The notes below the pieces were generated by a model that was not told the DNA's origin, ran no database searches, and saw only the letters and a program-made list of their open reading frames with translations. The position numbers were made by a program, and so were the translations under genes. From assembly GCF_001592305.1 (NCBI RefSeq), contig NZ_BCWR01000016.1, positions 146,180 to 210,179 of the forward strand: a DNA stretch of 64,000 bases. The letters are read 5' to 3'. The stretch's first letter is position 1. Each line of letters opens with the position of its first letter. Shown here in pieces: positions 51,968-61,667 of this stretch. Source of the DNA: Hydrogenophaga taeniospiralis CCUG 15921. Lineage in GTDB: Bacteria; Pseudomonadota; Gammaproteobacteria; Burkholderiales; Burkholderiaceae_C.

Positions 51968-53338
51968 GTGAACGAACTTCTCTTTGAATCCCTGAGCTTT
52001 GCCGATGCGCCCAAGATGGTGTCGGCCACCTTCCCCGGCCCCAAGGCGCAAGAGGCGCTGGCGCTGTCCGCACGCACGGAGTCGATGGCGCGCGGCGGCG
52101 GCCGCATGCCGGTCGTGATGGACCGCGCCTTTGGTGTCACCATCAAAGACCCGGACGGCAACACCTTCATCGACCTCTCGGCCGGCGTGGGCGTCAGCAG
52201 CGTGGGGCGCTGCCACCCCAAGGTGGTCGAGGCCATCCACCAGCAGTCCGGGGTGCTGATGCACGCCATGGAGGTCAACAGCACCAAGCGCACCGAGCTG
52301 GCGGCCAAGATCTCCGAAATCATGCCCGAGGGGCTGCGCGGCGACTGCATCACCTTCTTCGCGCAGAGCGGCAGCGACGCGCTGGAGGCAGCGGTGAAAT
52401 TCGCCAAGCGCGTGACGGGCCGACACCAGATCATCGCCTTCCACGGCGGCTACCACGGCGTGTGGAACGCCTCGAACGCGCTGACCACTGGCACGGCCTA
52501 CCGCAAGGGCTACGGACCGTTCATGGGCGGTGTGATCCACGCGCCATATCCCTACGCCTACCGCTTCCCCTTCGACACCACCCACAAGAGCGCCGAGCAG
52601 ATCGCCGGCGAGTACGTGGACTACCTGCTCAACACGCCCTACACCGCCGCAGACGACGTGGCCGCGGTGATTGTGGAGCCGGTGCAAGGCGAGGGCGGCT
52701 ACGTGCCGCCGTCGCCCGAATTCCTGCAGCTGCTGCGCAAGGCCTGCGACAAGAGCGGCGCGCTGCTGATCGTGGACGAGGTCCAGGCGGGCGCGGGCCG
52801 CACCGGCAAGATGTGGGCGGTCGAGCACTCGGGCGTGAAGCCCGACATGCTCACCTTCGGCAAGGGCATGGGCGGTGACGTGCCCATGGCGGGCCTGGTG
52901 ATGCGCTCGGACCTGGCGGCCAAGATTCCCGACGGCTCGGTGCCCAACACCTTCGCCGCCAACTCGCTGTCGGCCGCGGTGGCGCTGACCAACATCGGCT
53001 TGCTACAGGACCCGGAGCTGGACCTGCTGAACCGCGCCCACCAACTGGGCCTGGAGGCGCAGGAATACATCCGCGGCTTCAACAACCCCTACGTCGGTGA
53101 GGTGCGCGGCCGCGGCTTGATGATCGGCATCGAGCTGGTCGAAGACAAGGCCACCAAGGAACCGCTGAGTGGCGAGAAGCTGGGCAAGCTGATGGGGTAC
53201 GTGCTCAGCCACGGCGTGCTGATGGTGCCCTGCGGCCGCTACACCAACGTGATGCGCGTGATGCCATCGCTGACCATTCCGCGCAAGCTGCTGTTCAAGG
53301 CGCTGGACGTGTTCGGCGAGGGGCTCAGGACCCTCTGA
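51968..53338 (+). CDS. Class III PLP-dependent aminotransferase
   Basis: A 456-residue fold-type I aminotransferase. K299 in MLTFGKGMGGDVPMAG binds PLP, and D270 in LLIVDEVQAGAGRTG contacts the ring nitrogen. The small-domain motif AFHGGYHGVWNASN is typical of omega-amino acid and amine aminotransferases and 4-aminobutyrate aminotransferase relatives. I chose the GTG at 51968 (AAGG 7 nt upstream); an ATG at 51911 is the alternative. In the regulon it could transaminate an omega-amino acid or amine intermediate. Confidence 0.88.
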   Translation: MNELLFESLSFADAPKMVSATFPGPKAQEALALSARTESMARGGGRMPVVMDRAFGVTIKDPDGNTFIDLSAGVGVSSVGRCHPKVVEAIHQQSGVLMHAMEVNSTKRTELAAKISEIMPEGLRGDCITFFAQSGSDALEAAVKFAKRVTGRHQIIAFHGGYHGVWNASNALTTGTAYRKGYGPFMGGVIHAPYPYAYRFPFDTTHKSAEQIAGEYVDYLLNTPYTAADDVAAVIVEPVQGEGGYVPPSPEFLQLLRKACDKSGALLIVDEVQAGAGRTGKMWAVEHSGVKPDMLTFGKGMGGDVPMAGLVMRSDLAAKIPDGSVPNTFAANSLSAAVALTNIGLLQDPELDLLNRAHQLGLEAQEYIRGFNNPYVGEVRGRGLMIGIELVEDKATKEPLSGEKLGKLMGYVLSHGVLMVPCGRYTNVMRVMPSLTIPRKLLFKALDVFGEGLRTL

Positions 53339-53367
53339 AGCGGCGGCCGACCAGGCACGCGAACATG

Positions 53368-53390
53368 GCTTCCCCTAGGGCACGGGAAGC
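53368..53390. terminator. Stem-loop between convergent genes
   Basis: GCTTCCC (53368-53374) pairs with GGGAAGC (53384-53390) around a 9-nt loop that holds the stop codon of the IclR gene. It lies between convergent ends. No T-run follows on either strand, so it is only a weak candidate. Confidence 0.35.
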
Positions 53391-54157
53391 TTCGACAAGG
53401 CCAGACAGATGTCCTCTTTCAGGCGCAGCAAATGGGGCGCGAGGGTCTTGACCCAGCGGTCGGCATGCTCCTGCGTGGACACGCTGACGTTGACGACACA
53501 AATGCCCTCGGCGGTTGGGAAGGCCGTGGCCAATGCCACCACCTCCGGCTGCCAGCTGGCCCAGCAATAGCCTTTGGACTTCATGCTGTCCATCGACGCT
53601 TCGATCGCCAGTTTGATCTCTGGCCAGTGCCGGCCGTTGCGTCGTTTGAAGATGGGCTCCAGCACACGGTAGCGTTCCACGGGTGCCGTGGCGAGGTACG
53701 CGCGCCCCAACGACGTGAGTTCCATCGGAACCCGCTGGCCGGACACCACGTTGCGTAGGGCGACGCGGCGGTTGTAGCGGATCGATTCCAGGTAGACCAT
53801 TTCGTCGCGATCAGGGTAGGCCAGGCCGACGTTGATGCGCTCGCGCTCTGCCAAGGCGCGCATGCGCGGCGCGGCGATGGCCAGCACCTGTGAGCCCGAT
53901 CGCATGGCGTGCCCCAGGCTGAGCACCAGCGGCGCGAGCCGGTAGGCGCGGCGGGCGCGGTCTTGCTGCAGCAGGCCCGCAGCCACCAGGGTCTGGGTCA
54001 GGCGGCTCACCGTGGAGTTGGACAGGCCGGTCCGCTCCGCGATCTCTCCGTTGCCCAGCAGATCCGATCCCGGCCGAAAGGCGCGCAGGATGTCGGCGCC
54101 GCGCAGCAGCGAGCGGTTCGAGGTTGAGCGGCCGGGGTTTTCTTCAAGGGGGTTCAT
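53375..54157 (-). CDS. IclR-family transcriptional regulator
   Basis: A 260-residue regulator with an N-terminal winged helix (SLLRGADILRAFRPGSDLLGNGEIAERTGLSNSTVSRLTQTLVAAGLL) and a C-terminal effector domain. It is divergent from the CoA-linked carboxylate operon. A perfect palindrome lies in the shared intergenic region and again before the second Bug gene. It is therefore the likely regulator of both promoters. Confidence 0.9.
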   Translation of the reverse strand: MNPLEENPGRSTSNRSLLRGADILRAFRPGSDLLGNGEIAERTGLSNSTVSRLTQTLVAAGLLQQDRARRAYRLAPLVLSLGHAMRSGSQVLAIAAPRMRALAERERINVGLAYPDRDEMVYLESIRYNRRVALRNVVSGQRVPMELTSLGRAYLATAPVERYRVLEPIFKRRNGRHWPEIKLAIEASMDSMKSKGYCWASWQPEVVALATAFPTAEGICVVNVSVSTQEHADRWVKTLAPHLLRLKEDICLALSKLPVP

Positions 54158-54223
54158 GGCGTGCCTTTCGAAGGTTCGCCCCGGTGTTTCTGCGGGGTTC
54201 TTCTCTTTCTGCGGCCCATTCTA

Positions 54224-54242
54224 AATTCCACTCAATGGAATT
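54224..54242 (+). promoter_or_regulatory. Palindromic IclR-type operator upstream of the carboxylate operon
   Basis: AATTCCA (54224-54230) and TGGAATT (54236-54242) form a perfect 7-bp inverted repeat around CTCAA. A -10-like TAAGCT begins 30 nt after its end (54272-54277). The site lies upstream of the -35 position, which fits activation. It also overlaps the region where the divergent IclR promoter should lie. Confidence 0.6.
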
Positions 54243-54352
54243 ACATGGATCTCAAAAACGTCTTGCGGTTCTAAGCTCTGGATTCGGCCAACAGGTCGAT
54301 GCGGCGCCTCATCGAAGGCCGTGCCCGAAACCTTCCATCACGGAGACATCCC

Positions 54353-55327
54353 ATGACATCGTTCCCCATTTCCCTGCGCCGCCTTGCCAGCGGTCTGTGC
54401 CTGAGCCTGGCGGCCATCGCTGGAGGCGCCTACGCCGACTACCCCGAAAGGCCCGTGCGCATCGTCGTGCCATTCGCCCCGGCGGGCGGAACCGATCTGA
54501 TCGCACGCACCCTGGGTCAGGGCATGTCCAAAGAACTGGGTCAGACGGTGATCGTCGAGAACAAGCCCGGTGCGGGCACCGTGATCGGCACCGACCTCGT
54601 CGCCAAGAGCCCTGCCGACGGCTACACGCTGGTGATCGCCACGATGGCGCACGCCGTGAATCCCAGTCTGCTGCCCAAACTGCCCTACAACAACGAGACC
54701 GCCTTCGCGCCGGTGAGTCTGATCGGAAAGGGTCCGAACGTGCTGGTGGTGCGCGCCGACAGCCCGTACAAAACCGTGAAAGACATCCTGGACGCCGTGA
54801 AGTCAGGCAAGAAGCTGACCTACGCATCGCAGGGCAACGGCACGTCGGCTCACCTGGCCGGTGAAATGCTCGTCAACCTGACCAAGGCCGATATCCTGCA
54901 TATCCCCTACCGCGGCGCGGGCCCTGCCATGACCGACCTTTTGGGCGGTCAGGTGGACCTGTTCTTTGGCACGGCAGCCGCCGTGTCCAGCATGGTCGGT
55001 CAGGGCAAACTCCGCGCGCTCGCGGTGACGACGCTCGAGCCATCGCCCGCGTTCAAGGGCATCCCCACGGTCGCGGCCACCGTGCCCGGCTACTCGGTGG
55101 AAAGCTGGTATGGCTTCTTTGTGCCTGCCGGCACACCGGCCCCCGTGATTGCCAAGCTCAATGCCGCGGTCAAGAAGGCCGCACAAAGCCCTGAGTTCGT
55201 GAAGAAAGTGGAGCACGAAGGCCTGATCGTCACCGCCAGCGATCCCGCCGAGTTCGACCGCTATGTGAAGGCCGAAGAAGCCCGCTGGAGAAAGATCGTC
55301 AAGGAAAACGGCATCAAGGCCGAATGA
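54353..55327 (+). CDS. Bug-family periplasmic solute receptor (TctC-like)
   Basis: A 324-residue protein with a signal peptide (SLRRLASGLCLSLAAIAGG, then AYA) and Bug motifs VRIVVPFAPAGGTDLIARTLGQGMSKELG, VENKPGAGTVIGTDLVAKSPADGYTLV. GGAG lies 7 nt before the ATG at 54353. It is closely related to the Bug receptor at 62971, and both flank the same enzyme set. No TctAB transporter genes are visible. The ligand is probably a carboxylate degraded by this operon. Confidence 0.92.
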   Translation: MTSFPISLRRLASGLCLSLAAIAGGAYADYPERPVRIVVPFAPAGGTDLIARTLGQGMSKELGQTVIVENKPGAGTVIGTDLVAKSPADGYTLVIATMAHAVNPSLLPKLPYNNETAFAPVSLIGKGPNVLVVRADSPYKTVKDILDAVKSGKKLTYASQGNGTSAHLAGEMLVNLTKADILHIPYRGAGPAMTDLLGGQVDLFFGTAAAVSSMVGQGKLRALAVTTLEPSPAFKGIPTVAATVPGYSVESWYGFFVPAGTPAPVIAKLNAAVKKAAQSPEFVKKVEHEGLIVTASDPAEFDRYVKAEEARWRKIVKENGIKAE

Positions 55328-55358
55328 GCGACCGAACCCGGAGCGAACCAGCAACACC

Positions 55359-56150
55359 ATGGACCACACCCTGATCGAACTGCAGGTGAGCAGCGGCATC
55401 GCCACGCTGACGCTGAACCGGCCCGACAAGCGCAACGCCATGAGCGACGGCATGCGCTCGGAATTCATCCACGCCCTGGAGTCGGTGACGGCCGACAAGG
55501 CGATCCGCGCCCTGGTGCTCACCGGCGCCGGCAAGGGCTTCTGCGCCGGGGGCGACATTGCGGGCATGCAAAAGCGCATGAACGCCCCGGCCGGCGAAGT
55601 GGGCTTCAACGGCTGGCACCGCCAGCAGCGCGTGCACCACACGCAGTCGCTGCTGCACACCTGTCCCAAGCCGGTGATCGCCGCCGTGAACGGCGCGGCC
55701 TCGGGTCTGGGCGCCGATACAGCGCTGGCCTGCGACTTCATCATCGCCAGCGAGTGGGCGAGCTTCGCCTGGTCGTATGTGCTACGCGGCATCGTCCCGG
55801 ACGGCGGCGGCATGTATTTCCTGCCGCGCCGCGTGGGCCTGGCCAAGGCCAAGGAACTCATCTTCACCGGCAGACAGGTCAAGGTGGACGAGGCGCTGGC
55901 GCTGGGCATCGTGGACTGCAAGACCAGCGCGGACACGCTGCTGGCCGACGCGCAGGCCTGGGCCGCGGAGCTGAGCCAGGCGTCGGGCACGGCCATCGCA
56001 CTGACCAAGACCATCCTCAACCAGAGCTTCGAACTGACTTCGCACGACGTGTTCGCGCAGGGCAGCCAGGCGCAGGGCATCTGCTACACCAGCAGCGAGC
56101 ACCGTGCGTCGGTGGAAGCCTTTCTGGCCAAGGCCGCAGGCAAGGAGTGA
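55359..56150 (+). CDS. Enoyl-CoA hydratase/isomerase family protein, PaaG-like
   Basis: A 263-residue crotonase. The oxyanion-hole blocks are GAGKGFCAGGDI and NGAASGLGADTALACD. In the first catalytic-glutamate position it has GLGAD rather than GGGCE. The second glutamate region reads AWSYVLRGIVPDGGG. This resembles the PaaG/isomerase branch, where an Asp at PDGG acts. It is therefore more likely an isomerase or a specialised hydratase than a canonical crotonase. Confidence 0.85.
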   Translation: MDHTLIELQVSSGIATLTLNRPDKRNAMSDGMRSEFIHALESVTADKAIRALVLTGAGKGFCAGGDIAGMQKRMNAPAGEVGFNGWHRQQRVHHTQSLLHTCPKPVIAAVNGAASGLGADTALACDFIIASEWASFAWSYVLRGIVPDGGGMYFLPRRVGLAKAKELIFTGRQVKVDEALALGIVDCKTSADTLLADAQAWAAELSQASGTAIALTKTILNQSFELTSHDVFAQGSQAQGICYTSSEHRASVEAFLAKAAGKE

Positions 56151-56155
56151 AGACC

Positions 56156-58264
56156 ATGGACGCCCCCATCAACGCGATCTCCCGCCTGCTGCAGCCGCGC
56201 AGCGTCGCCATCATCGGCGCCTCGGCGGACCCCGGGAAAACCGCCGGCCGCCCGGTGGCCTACCTGCAGAAGCACGGCTTTGCCGGCCGCATCCTGCCGG
56301 TGAACCCCAAGGCCGACCGCATCGGCGACCTGCCGTGTTACGCCGACATCGCCTCGTTGCCGGAAACGCCCGATGTCGCCATCGTGCTGCTCGGCGCCGA
56401 GCGTGCCCACCTCGCGGTCAAGGAACTGTCGGCGCGCGGTTGCGCGGCCGCCATCGTGCTGGCCAGCGGCTACACCGAGACCGGCGAAGAGGGCGCGCGC
56501 CGCCAGAAGCAGCTGGTAGACGCGGCCGGGTCCATGCGCATCCTGGGGCCCAACACCATCGGACTGGTGAACCTGACCGACGCCATCGTGCTCTCGGCCA
56601 CCGGCGCGCTGGAGATGGACGAGTTCCCGGTGGGCGGCATCGGCGTGGTGTCGCAAAGCGGCGGCATCCTGGGCTCGCTGCTCTCGCGGGCCGCGGCGCG
56701 CGGCATTGGCCTCTCCAAGCTGATCTCCACCAGCAACGAGGTGGACCTGGAGCTGGCCGACTTCATTCACCACCTGGCCGACGACCCGGCCACCCAGGTG
56801 ATCGCGCTCTACATCGAGACCGTGCGCGATCCGGCCAAGTTCCGGGCCGCCTGCCTGAAGGCCGCGCGCAAGGGCAAACCGGTGGTGGCCTTCAAGATCG
56901 GCCGCTCGGAAGCGGGCGCCCAGGCTGCCGTGTCGCACACCGGTGCGATGGCGGGTGCCGACCGCATGTACGACGCGCTGTTCAAACAGGTGGGCGTGAT
57001 CCGCGCACAGACCTTCAACGACCTGCTGGACATTCCCGTGGCCCTGGCCACCGGGCGCCACCTGCGTGGCAAACGTGTGGCCATTCTCACCAGCACCGGC
57101 GGCGCGGGCACGCTGGTGTCCGACGACCTGGGCGTGGCCGGTTTCGAGACCCCGGCACCGGATGTCGCCACGGCCGAGGCGCTGCGCGCGCTGCAGACCG
57201 GCAGCGAGGCCGTGCTGGACCGCAACCCGATCGACGTGACGTTGGCCGGCCTGCGGCCCGACCTGCTGCGCGGCGCGATCCGCGCCCTGCTAGCCAGCCC
57301 GAGCTACGACGCGCTGGTGATCATCGTCGGATCGTCCAGCCTGGCCATGCCCGAGCTGATGGCCAACGCCATCCGCGACTGCCTGCCCGATTCGGACAAG
57401 CCGGTGATGGCCTACGTGAGTCCGCACGCGCCCGAAGTCGGCGCCTTGCTCACGCGCCATGGCGTGCCCGCCTTTGCCGCGGCCGAGAGCTGCACCGCGG
57501 CGCTGGCCGCCATGTTCAAGGTCGGCAGCTTTGCCGCACCGGTCGAAGAAGCGGATGCAGTCGGCTTCGTCGACCTGGGTGAACTGCCCTCGGGCTCGCT
57601 GGACGAGGCCCAGGCCAAGCAGCTGTTCACGCGCTTCAACGTGCCCTGTGCGGCCGAGCGCATCGTCACCACCCCGACCGAGGCCGAGGCCACCGCGCGC
57701 GAGCTCGGTGGCCGTGTGGTGCTCAAGATCCTCTCGTCGCAGATCACGCACAAGAGCGACGTCGGTGGCGTGGCCATCGGCCTCACGCCCGAGACGGTGG
57801 GGGAGCGCCTGATCGGCATGACCGCCGATGTGCAGGCCAAAGCCGGCGTGCGTCCCGACCGCTTCCTCGTGCAGGAAATGGTGGGCGGTGGCACCGAGCT
57901 GATCCTGGGCATGCACCGCGACGCGCTGGGCACCGCCGTGCTGCTGGGCATGGGGGGCGTGACGGCCGAGCTGTTCAAGGACACCACCATGCGCCTGCTG
58001 ACGCAGGACGCGCAGGGCCTGCACGCGCTGAGCCGCGCCGATGCGCTGGCCATGGCGAAGGACCTCAAGACCTGGCCGCTGCTCGACGGCTTCCGGGGCC
58101 GGCCCAAGGCCGACGTGGAAGCGCTGGTGGATGCCATCGTGGCGTTCTCCCGCATGGCGGCGCAGCTCGGCGACCGCCTGGTGGAGGCCGAGATCAACCC
58201 CGTGTTCGTGCGCGCACAAGGCCAGGGCGTGAGCGCCGCCGACGGCGTGGTGGTGCTGGCCTGA
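56156..58264 (+). CDS. NDP/ADP-forming acyl-CoA synthetase (fused alpha-beta)
   Basis: A 702-residue fused acetyl-CoA-synthetase (ADP-forming)-like protein. Order: N-terminal CoA-binding Rossmann domain (LLQPRSVAIIGASADPGKTAGRPV), a succinyl-CoA-ligase-like domain with phosphohistidine H261 (VSHTGAMAGADRM), then a C-terminal ATP-grasp domain (VVLKILSSQITHKSDVGGVAIGL; EMVGGGTELILGM). It would activate a carboxylate to its CoA thioester as the first step of the pathway. Such fusions are usual for dicarboxylate and aromatic-acid ligases. Confidence 0.88.
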   Translation: MDAPINAISRLLQPRSVAIIGASADPGKTAGRPVAYLQKHGFAGRILPVNPKADRIGDLPCYADIASLPETPDVAIVLLGAERAHLAVKELSARGCAAAIVLASGYTETGEEGARRQKQLVDAAGSMRILGPNTIGLVNLTDAIVLSATGALEMDEFPVGGIGVVSQSGGILGSLLSRAAARGIGLSKLISTSNEVDLELADFIHHLADDPATQVIALYIETVRDPAKFRAACLKAARKGKPVVAFKIGRSEAGAQAAVSHTGAMAGADRMYDALFKQVGVIRAQTFNDLLDIPVALATGRHLRGKRVAILTSTGGAGTLVSDDLGVAGFETPAPDVATAEALRALQTGSEAVLDRNPIDVTLAGLRPDLLRGAIRALLASPSYDALVIIVGSSSLAMPELMANAIRDCLPDSDKPVMAYVSPHAPEVGALLTRHGVPAFAAAESCTAALAAMFKVGSFAAPVEEADAVGFVDLGELPSGSLDEAQAKQLFTRFNVPCAAERIVTTPTEAEATARELGGRVVLKILSSQITHKSDVGGVAIGLTPETVGERLIGMTADVQAKAGVRPDRFLVQEMVGGGTELILGMHRDALGTAVLLGMGGVTAELFKDTTMRLLTQDAQGLHALSRADALAMAKDLKTWPLLDGFRGRPKADVEALVDAIVAFSRMAAQLGDRLVEAEINPVFVRAQGQGVSAADGVVVLA

Positions 58265-58273
58265 GGAACTCGC

Positions 58274-60328
58274 ATGACGCCACGTGTGTACCTGGAACGG
58301 GATGGCGGGATCGCCGTCATCGTGATCGACAACCCGCCCATCAACGCCGGTTCGGCCGCCGTGCGGCAGGGGCTGATGGCCGCCATCGAGACCCTGCGCA
58401 ATGACGACACGCTGGAAGGCGCGGTGCTGATCGGGGCTGGCAATACCTTCATCGCCGGGTCGGACCTGCGCGAGTTCGGCCAGCCACTGACCGAACCTCA
58501 GCTGCCTGCCGTGATCGCCGCCATCGAAGCCTGCGGCAAGCCGGTGGTGGCGGCGCTGCACGGCGCGGCACAGGGTGGCGGCTTCGAGCTGGCGCTCGGC
58601 TGCGACGCCCGCGTGGCCGCACCGGGCACCGTGGTCGGCCTGCCAGAGGTGACGCTGGGCATCATCCCGGGCGCGGGTGGCACGCAGCGGTTGCCGCGCA
58701 TCGTGGGCATTCCCCCCGCGATCCGGATGATCTGCTCAGGCGAACGGGTGCTGGCCGCGGCGGCCCTGGAGGCAGGGCTGGTGGATCTGATCGCCACCGG
58801 CAATCTGCGCAGCGCAGCGGTGGCGCATGCCCGACAGCTCAAGGGGCAGAAGCGGCTGGTGCGCGACCGGCAGGTGCCGCCGGCTTCAAGCGCAGACGTG
58901 GCCACGGCCACCACCGCGGCACCGCAGGCCGGCAAGCGCCGGCCTGCGGTGCAGGCGGCCATCGACGCCATCACGGCTACGGCCCAGGTCGGCTTCGACG
59001 ACGGTCTGGCCGACGAGCGTGCGGTGTTCCAGCGACTGCGCGTCTCGCGCGAGGCCTTTGCCCTGCGTCATCAGTTTTTTGCCGAGCGCGAGAGCGCCAA
59101 GCATCCATCGCTGGGTGAAGCCACAGCGCGCCCGGTGGAGCGGGTGGCGGTGATCGGCGCCGGCACCATGGGCTCGGGCATCGCCATCGCCGCACTCGAC
59201 GCCGGCTACCGCGTGCTGCTGCTGGAGCAGGACGCCGCTGCGCTGGAGCGCGGCACCGGGCGCATCCACGCGCACTACGCCTCGCGGGTGCAGGGCGGCA
59301 AGCTCAGCGCCAGTGCCGCCGCGGCCTGCGAAGCCCGCCTGCAGACCAGCCTGGACTGGGCCGACCTGGCCAGTGCCGACCTGGTCATCGAGGCGGTGTT
59401 CGAAGAACTGGGAGTGAAGCAGCAGGTGTTCCAGCGCATCGATGCCTTGGCACGCCCGGGCGCCGTGCTGGCCTCCAACACTTCGTACCTGGATCTCGAT
59501 GCCATCGCAGCGGCCACCTCCAGGCCGCACGACGTGATCGGCCTGCACTTCTTCAGCCCGGCCCACGTCATGAAGCTGATGGAAGTGGTGCGCGGCCAGT
59601 CGTCCGCGCCCGACGCGCTGGCCACGGGGCTGGCGGTGGGCAAGCGTCTGAAGAAGATGCCGGTGCTGACCGGCAACGCCTTCGGTTTCATCGGCAACCG
59701 GCTGTACGCGGCCTACCGCCGCCAATGCGAATGCATGGTGGAAGAGGGTGCCTGGCCCGAGCAGGTGGACGCCGCGCTGCGGGCCTTCGGTTTTGCCATG
59801 GGGCCGTTCGCGGTGGCCGACCTCTCGGGGCTGGACATCGCCTGGCGCATGCGCCAGGCCCAGGCCGCCACGCGCGACCCGCAGGCTCGCTACGTGCACA
59901 TCCCCGACCGCCTGTGCGAAGCCGGGCGCCTGGGCCGCAAGACCGGCGCGGGCTACTACCGCTACCCGGAAGGCGACCAGGGCCCGCAGGTGGACGAGGC
60001 GGTGCACGCACTCATCGCGCAGGCCCGTGCGGACAAGGGCCTGCAGCCTCGCGAGCTGGGCGACGACGAGATCGTGCGCCGCGCGCTGCTGGCCATCGTC
60101 AACGAGGCCGCGCTGCTGCTGGCCGAAGGCGTGGCCGAACGCGCCACCGACGTGGACGTGGTGCTGGTCAACGGCTACGGCTTCCCGCGCTGGGAAGGAG
60201 GCCCGGTGTTCTGGGCACGCGAGCGCGGGGCAGCCGCCTTGCAGGAAGACATGCTTTGGCTGGCCCAGCTCAGCGGACCGGGCTTTGTGACCGGCGACCT
60301 GCGCCACTTGCTCACACCGGAGAACTGA
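58274..60328 (+). CDS. Fused enoyl-CoA hydratase/3-hydroxyacyl-CoA dehydrogenase (FadB/FadJ-like)
   Basis: A 684-residue bifunctional protein. The N-terminal crotonase domain has both catalytic regions intact (GGGFELALGCD; GLPEVTLGIIPGAGGTQRLP). The NAD-binding Rossmann motif is VAVIGAGTMGSGIAIAALDAG (about 290-310). The HADH signature is FFSPAHVMKLMEVVRG. It would hydrate the enoyl-CoA and oxidise the resulting 3-hydroxyacyl-CoA. It lies 9 bp after the synthetase gene. Confidence 0.92.
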   Translation: MTPRVYLERDGGIAVIVIDNPPINAGSAAVRQGLMAAIETLRNDDTLEGAVLIGAGNTFIAGSDLREFGQPLTEPQLPAVIAAIEACGKPVVAALHGAAQGGGFELALGCDARVAAPGTVVGLPEVTLGIIPGAGGTQRLPRIVGIPPAIRMICSGERVLAAAALEAGLVDLIATGNLRSAAVAHARQLKGQKRLVRDRQVPPASSADVATATTAAPQAGKRRPAVQAAIDAITATAQVGFDDGLADERAVFQRLRVSREAFALRHQFFAERESAKHPSLGEATARPVERVAVIGAGTMGSGIAIAALDAGYRVLLLEQDAAALERGTGRIHAHYASRVQGGKLSASAAAACEARLQTSLDWADLASADLVIEAVFEELGVKQQVFQRIDALARPGAVLASNTSYLDLDAIAAATSRPHDVIGLHFFSPAHVMKLMEVVRGQSSAPDALATGLAVGKRLKKMPVLTGNAFGFIGNRLYAAYRRQCECMVEEGAWPEQVDAALRAFGFAMGPFAVADLSGLDIAWRMRQAQAATRDPQARYVHIPDRLCEAGRLGRKTGAGYYRYPEGDQGPQVDEAVHALIAQARADKGLQPRELGDDEIVRRALLAIVNEAALLLAEGVAERATDVDVVLVNGYGFPRWEGGPVFWARERGAAALQEDMLWLAQLSGPGFVTGDLRHLLTPEN

Positions 60329-60330
60329 AC

Positions 60331-61656
60331 ATGAACGCCGTTGAAGTGTTGGCCCGTTTCGCCACCGGCTTTGCCCGGACACCCTTGACGGCCGAAGTGG
60401 CGCACCACGCCCAGCGCGCGGTGATCGACTGGTACGCCTCGATCTACCCCGGCCTGGACACGCCCGCAGTGCAGGTGCTGATGCAGACCATGGCCGACGA
60501 CCTGGACCGGGGCGCCGCCCAGCTGGTGCAGGGGCGACAAGCCACCACGCGCGCAGCCGCGCTGATCCAGGGCACGGCCGCGCACGCAGCTGAGGTGGAC
60601 GACAGCTTCCGCGATGCGATGTACCACCCGGGGGCGGCCACCATCGCTGCCGCGCTGGCTGTGGCGCAATCCACAGGAGCGGACGGCCCCGCGTTCCTGC
60701 GCGCCGTGGTGCTGGGCTACGAAATCTCCACCCGCATCGGCGTGGTGATGGGGCGCCCGCACTACAGGTACTGGCACAACACCGGCACCATGGGCAGCTT
60801 TGGCGCAGCAGCGGCGGCGGCGAGCCTGCTGAAGCTGGACGAAGCGGCCTTTGCCAACACCCTCGCCATCGCTGCCACCTTCTCGGCCGGTCTGCAGCAG
60901 GCCTTCCGCCTGGAAGCCATGGCCAAACCGCTGCACGCGGGCCGCGCGGCCGAGGCGGGCGTGCTGGCGGCGCAGCTGGCCGCGGGCGGCATGCGCAGCT
61001 CGCTCGATGTGCTGGAAGGCGAATCCGGGCTGGGCAAAGCGATGAGCGAAGGGGCCGACTGGTCCGCCGTGGGCGCCACGCTGGGCACCGACTTTCACAT
61101 CACTCGCCTGACCTTCAAGAACCACATCGGTTGTGGCCACACCTTTGCGGCCATCGACGGTGCGCAGGCGTTGCAGCAGCAACACGGCTTTACCCACGCC
61201 AACATCGAACGCGTGGCGCTCGGCGTCTACCAGCCCACGCTGGACATCGCCCCCCACGTGGACCCGCAGAACGCCGACCAGGCGCGCTTCAGCCTGCATT
61301 ACATGGTGGCCACGGCGCTGGTGCACGGCAGCGTGCGCCTCTCGGCCTTCGAGCCGGACCGGCTGAACGACCCGGCCACGCGTGCGCTCATGCAGCGCAT
61401 CCACAAGGCGCTGGACCCCGAAGTGGACGCGGCCTTCCCGGGCCGGCGCGGTGCGCGCGTGACGATCACCCTGCGCGATGGTCGCCAGCTGACCCTGTTG
61501 CAACTCGACCGCAAGGGCGACCCGGAACTGCCGCTTTCCGACGCCGACCTGGAGGGCAAGCTCATGGAGCTGGCCACGCCGGTGATCGGTGAGGGCGAAG
61601 CCCATGCACTGCTGGGCCGCATCTGGCAACTGCACCAGAGCGAAATCCTTCCCTGA
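60331..61656 (+). CDS. MmgE/PrpD family protein
   Basis: A 441-residue protein of the 2-methylcitrate-dehydratase fold. The start ATG at 60331 has GGAG 8 nt upstream. HHAQRAVIDWYASIYPG, AEVDDSFRDAMYHPGAATIAAALAVA and FKNHIGCGHTFAAIDGAQAL are family motifs. PrpD-like enzymes dehydrate 2-methylcitrate or act as hydratases or decarboxylases on branched carboxylates such as itaconate relatives. There is no prpB or prpC here, so the methylcitrate cycle is unlikely. The reaction is uncertain. Confidence 0.82.
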   Translation: MNAVEVLARFATGFARTPLTAEVAHHAQRAVIDWYASIYPGLDTPAVQVLMQTMADDLDRGAAQLVQGRQATTRAAALIQGTAAHAAEVDDSFRDAMYHPGAATIAAALAVAQSTGADGPAFLRAVVLGYEISTRIGVVMGRPHYRYWHNTGTMGSFGAAAAAASLLKLDEAAFANTLAIAATFSAGLQQAFRLEAMAKPLHAGRAAEAGVLAAQLAAGGMRSSLDVLEGESGLGKAMSEGADWSAVGATLGTDFHITRLTFKNHIGCGHTFAAIDGAQALQQQHGFTHANIERVALGVYQPTLDIAPHVDPQNADQARFSLHYMVATALVHGSVRLSAFEPDRLNDPATRALMQRIHKALDPEVDAAFPGRRGARVTITLRDGRQLTLLQLDRKGDPELPLSDADLEGKLMELATPVIGEGEAHALLGRIWQLHQSEILP

Positions 61657-61667
61657 AGAGACACACC

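Noticed and set aside
60331..61656. 2-Methylcitrate dehydratase of the methylcitrate cycle
   Set aside because: No prpB, prpC or acnD genes are present, and the neighbours form a CoA-dependent beta-oxidation-like set.
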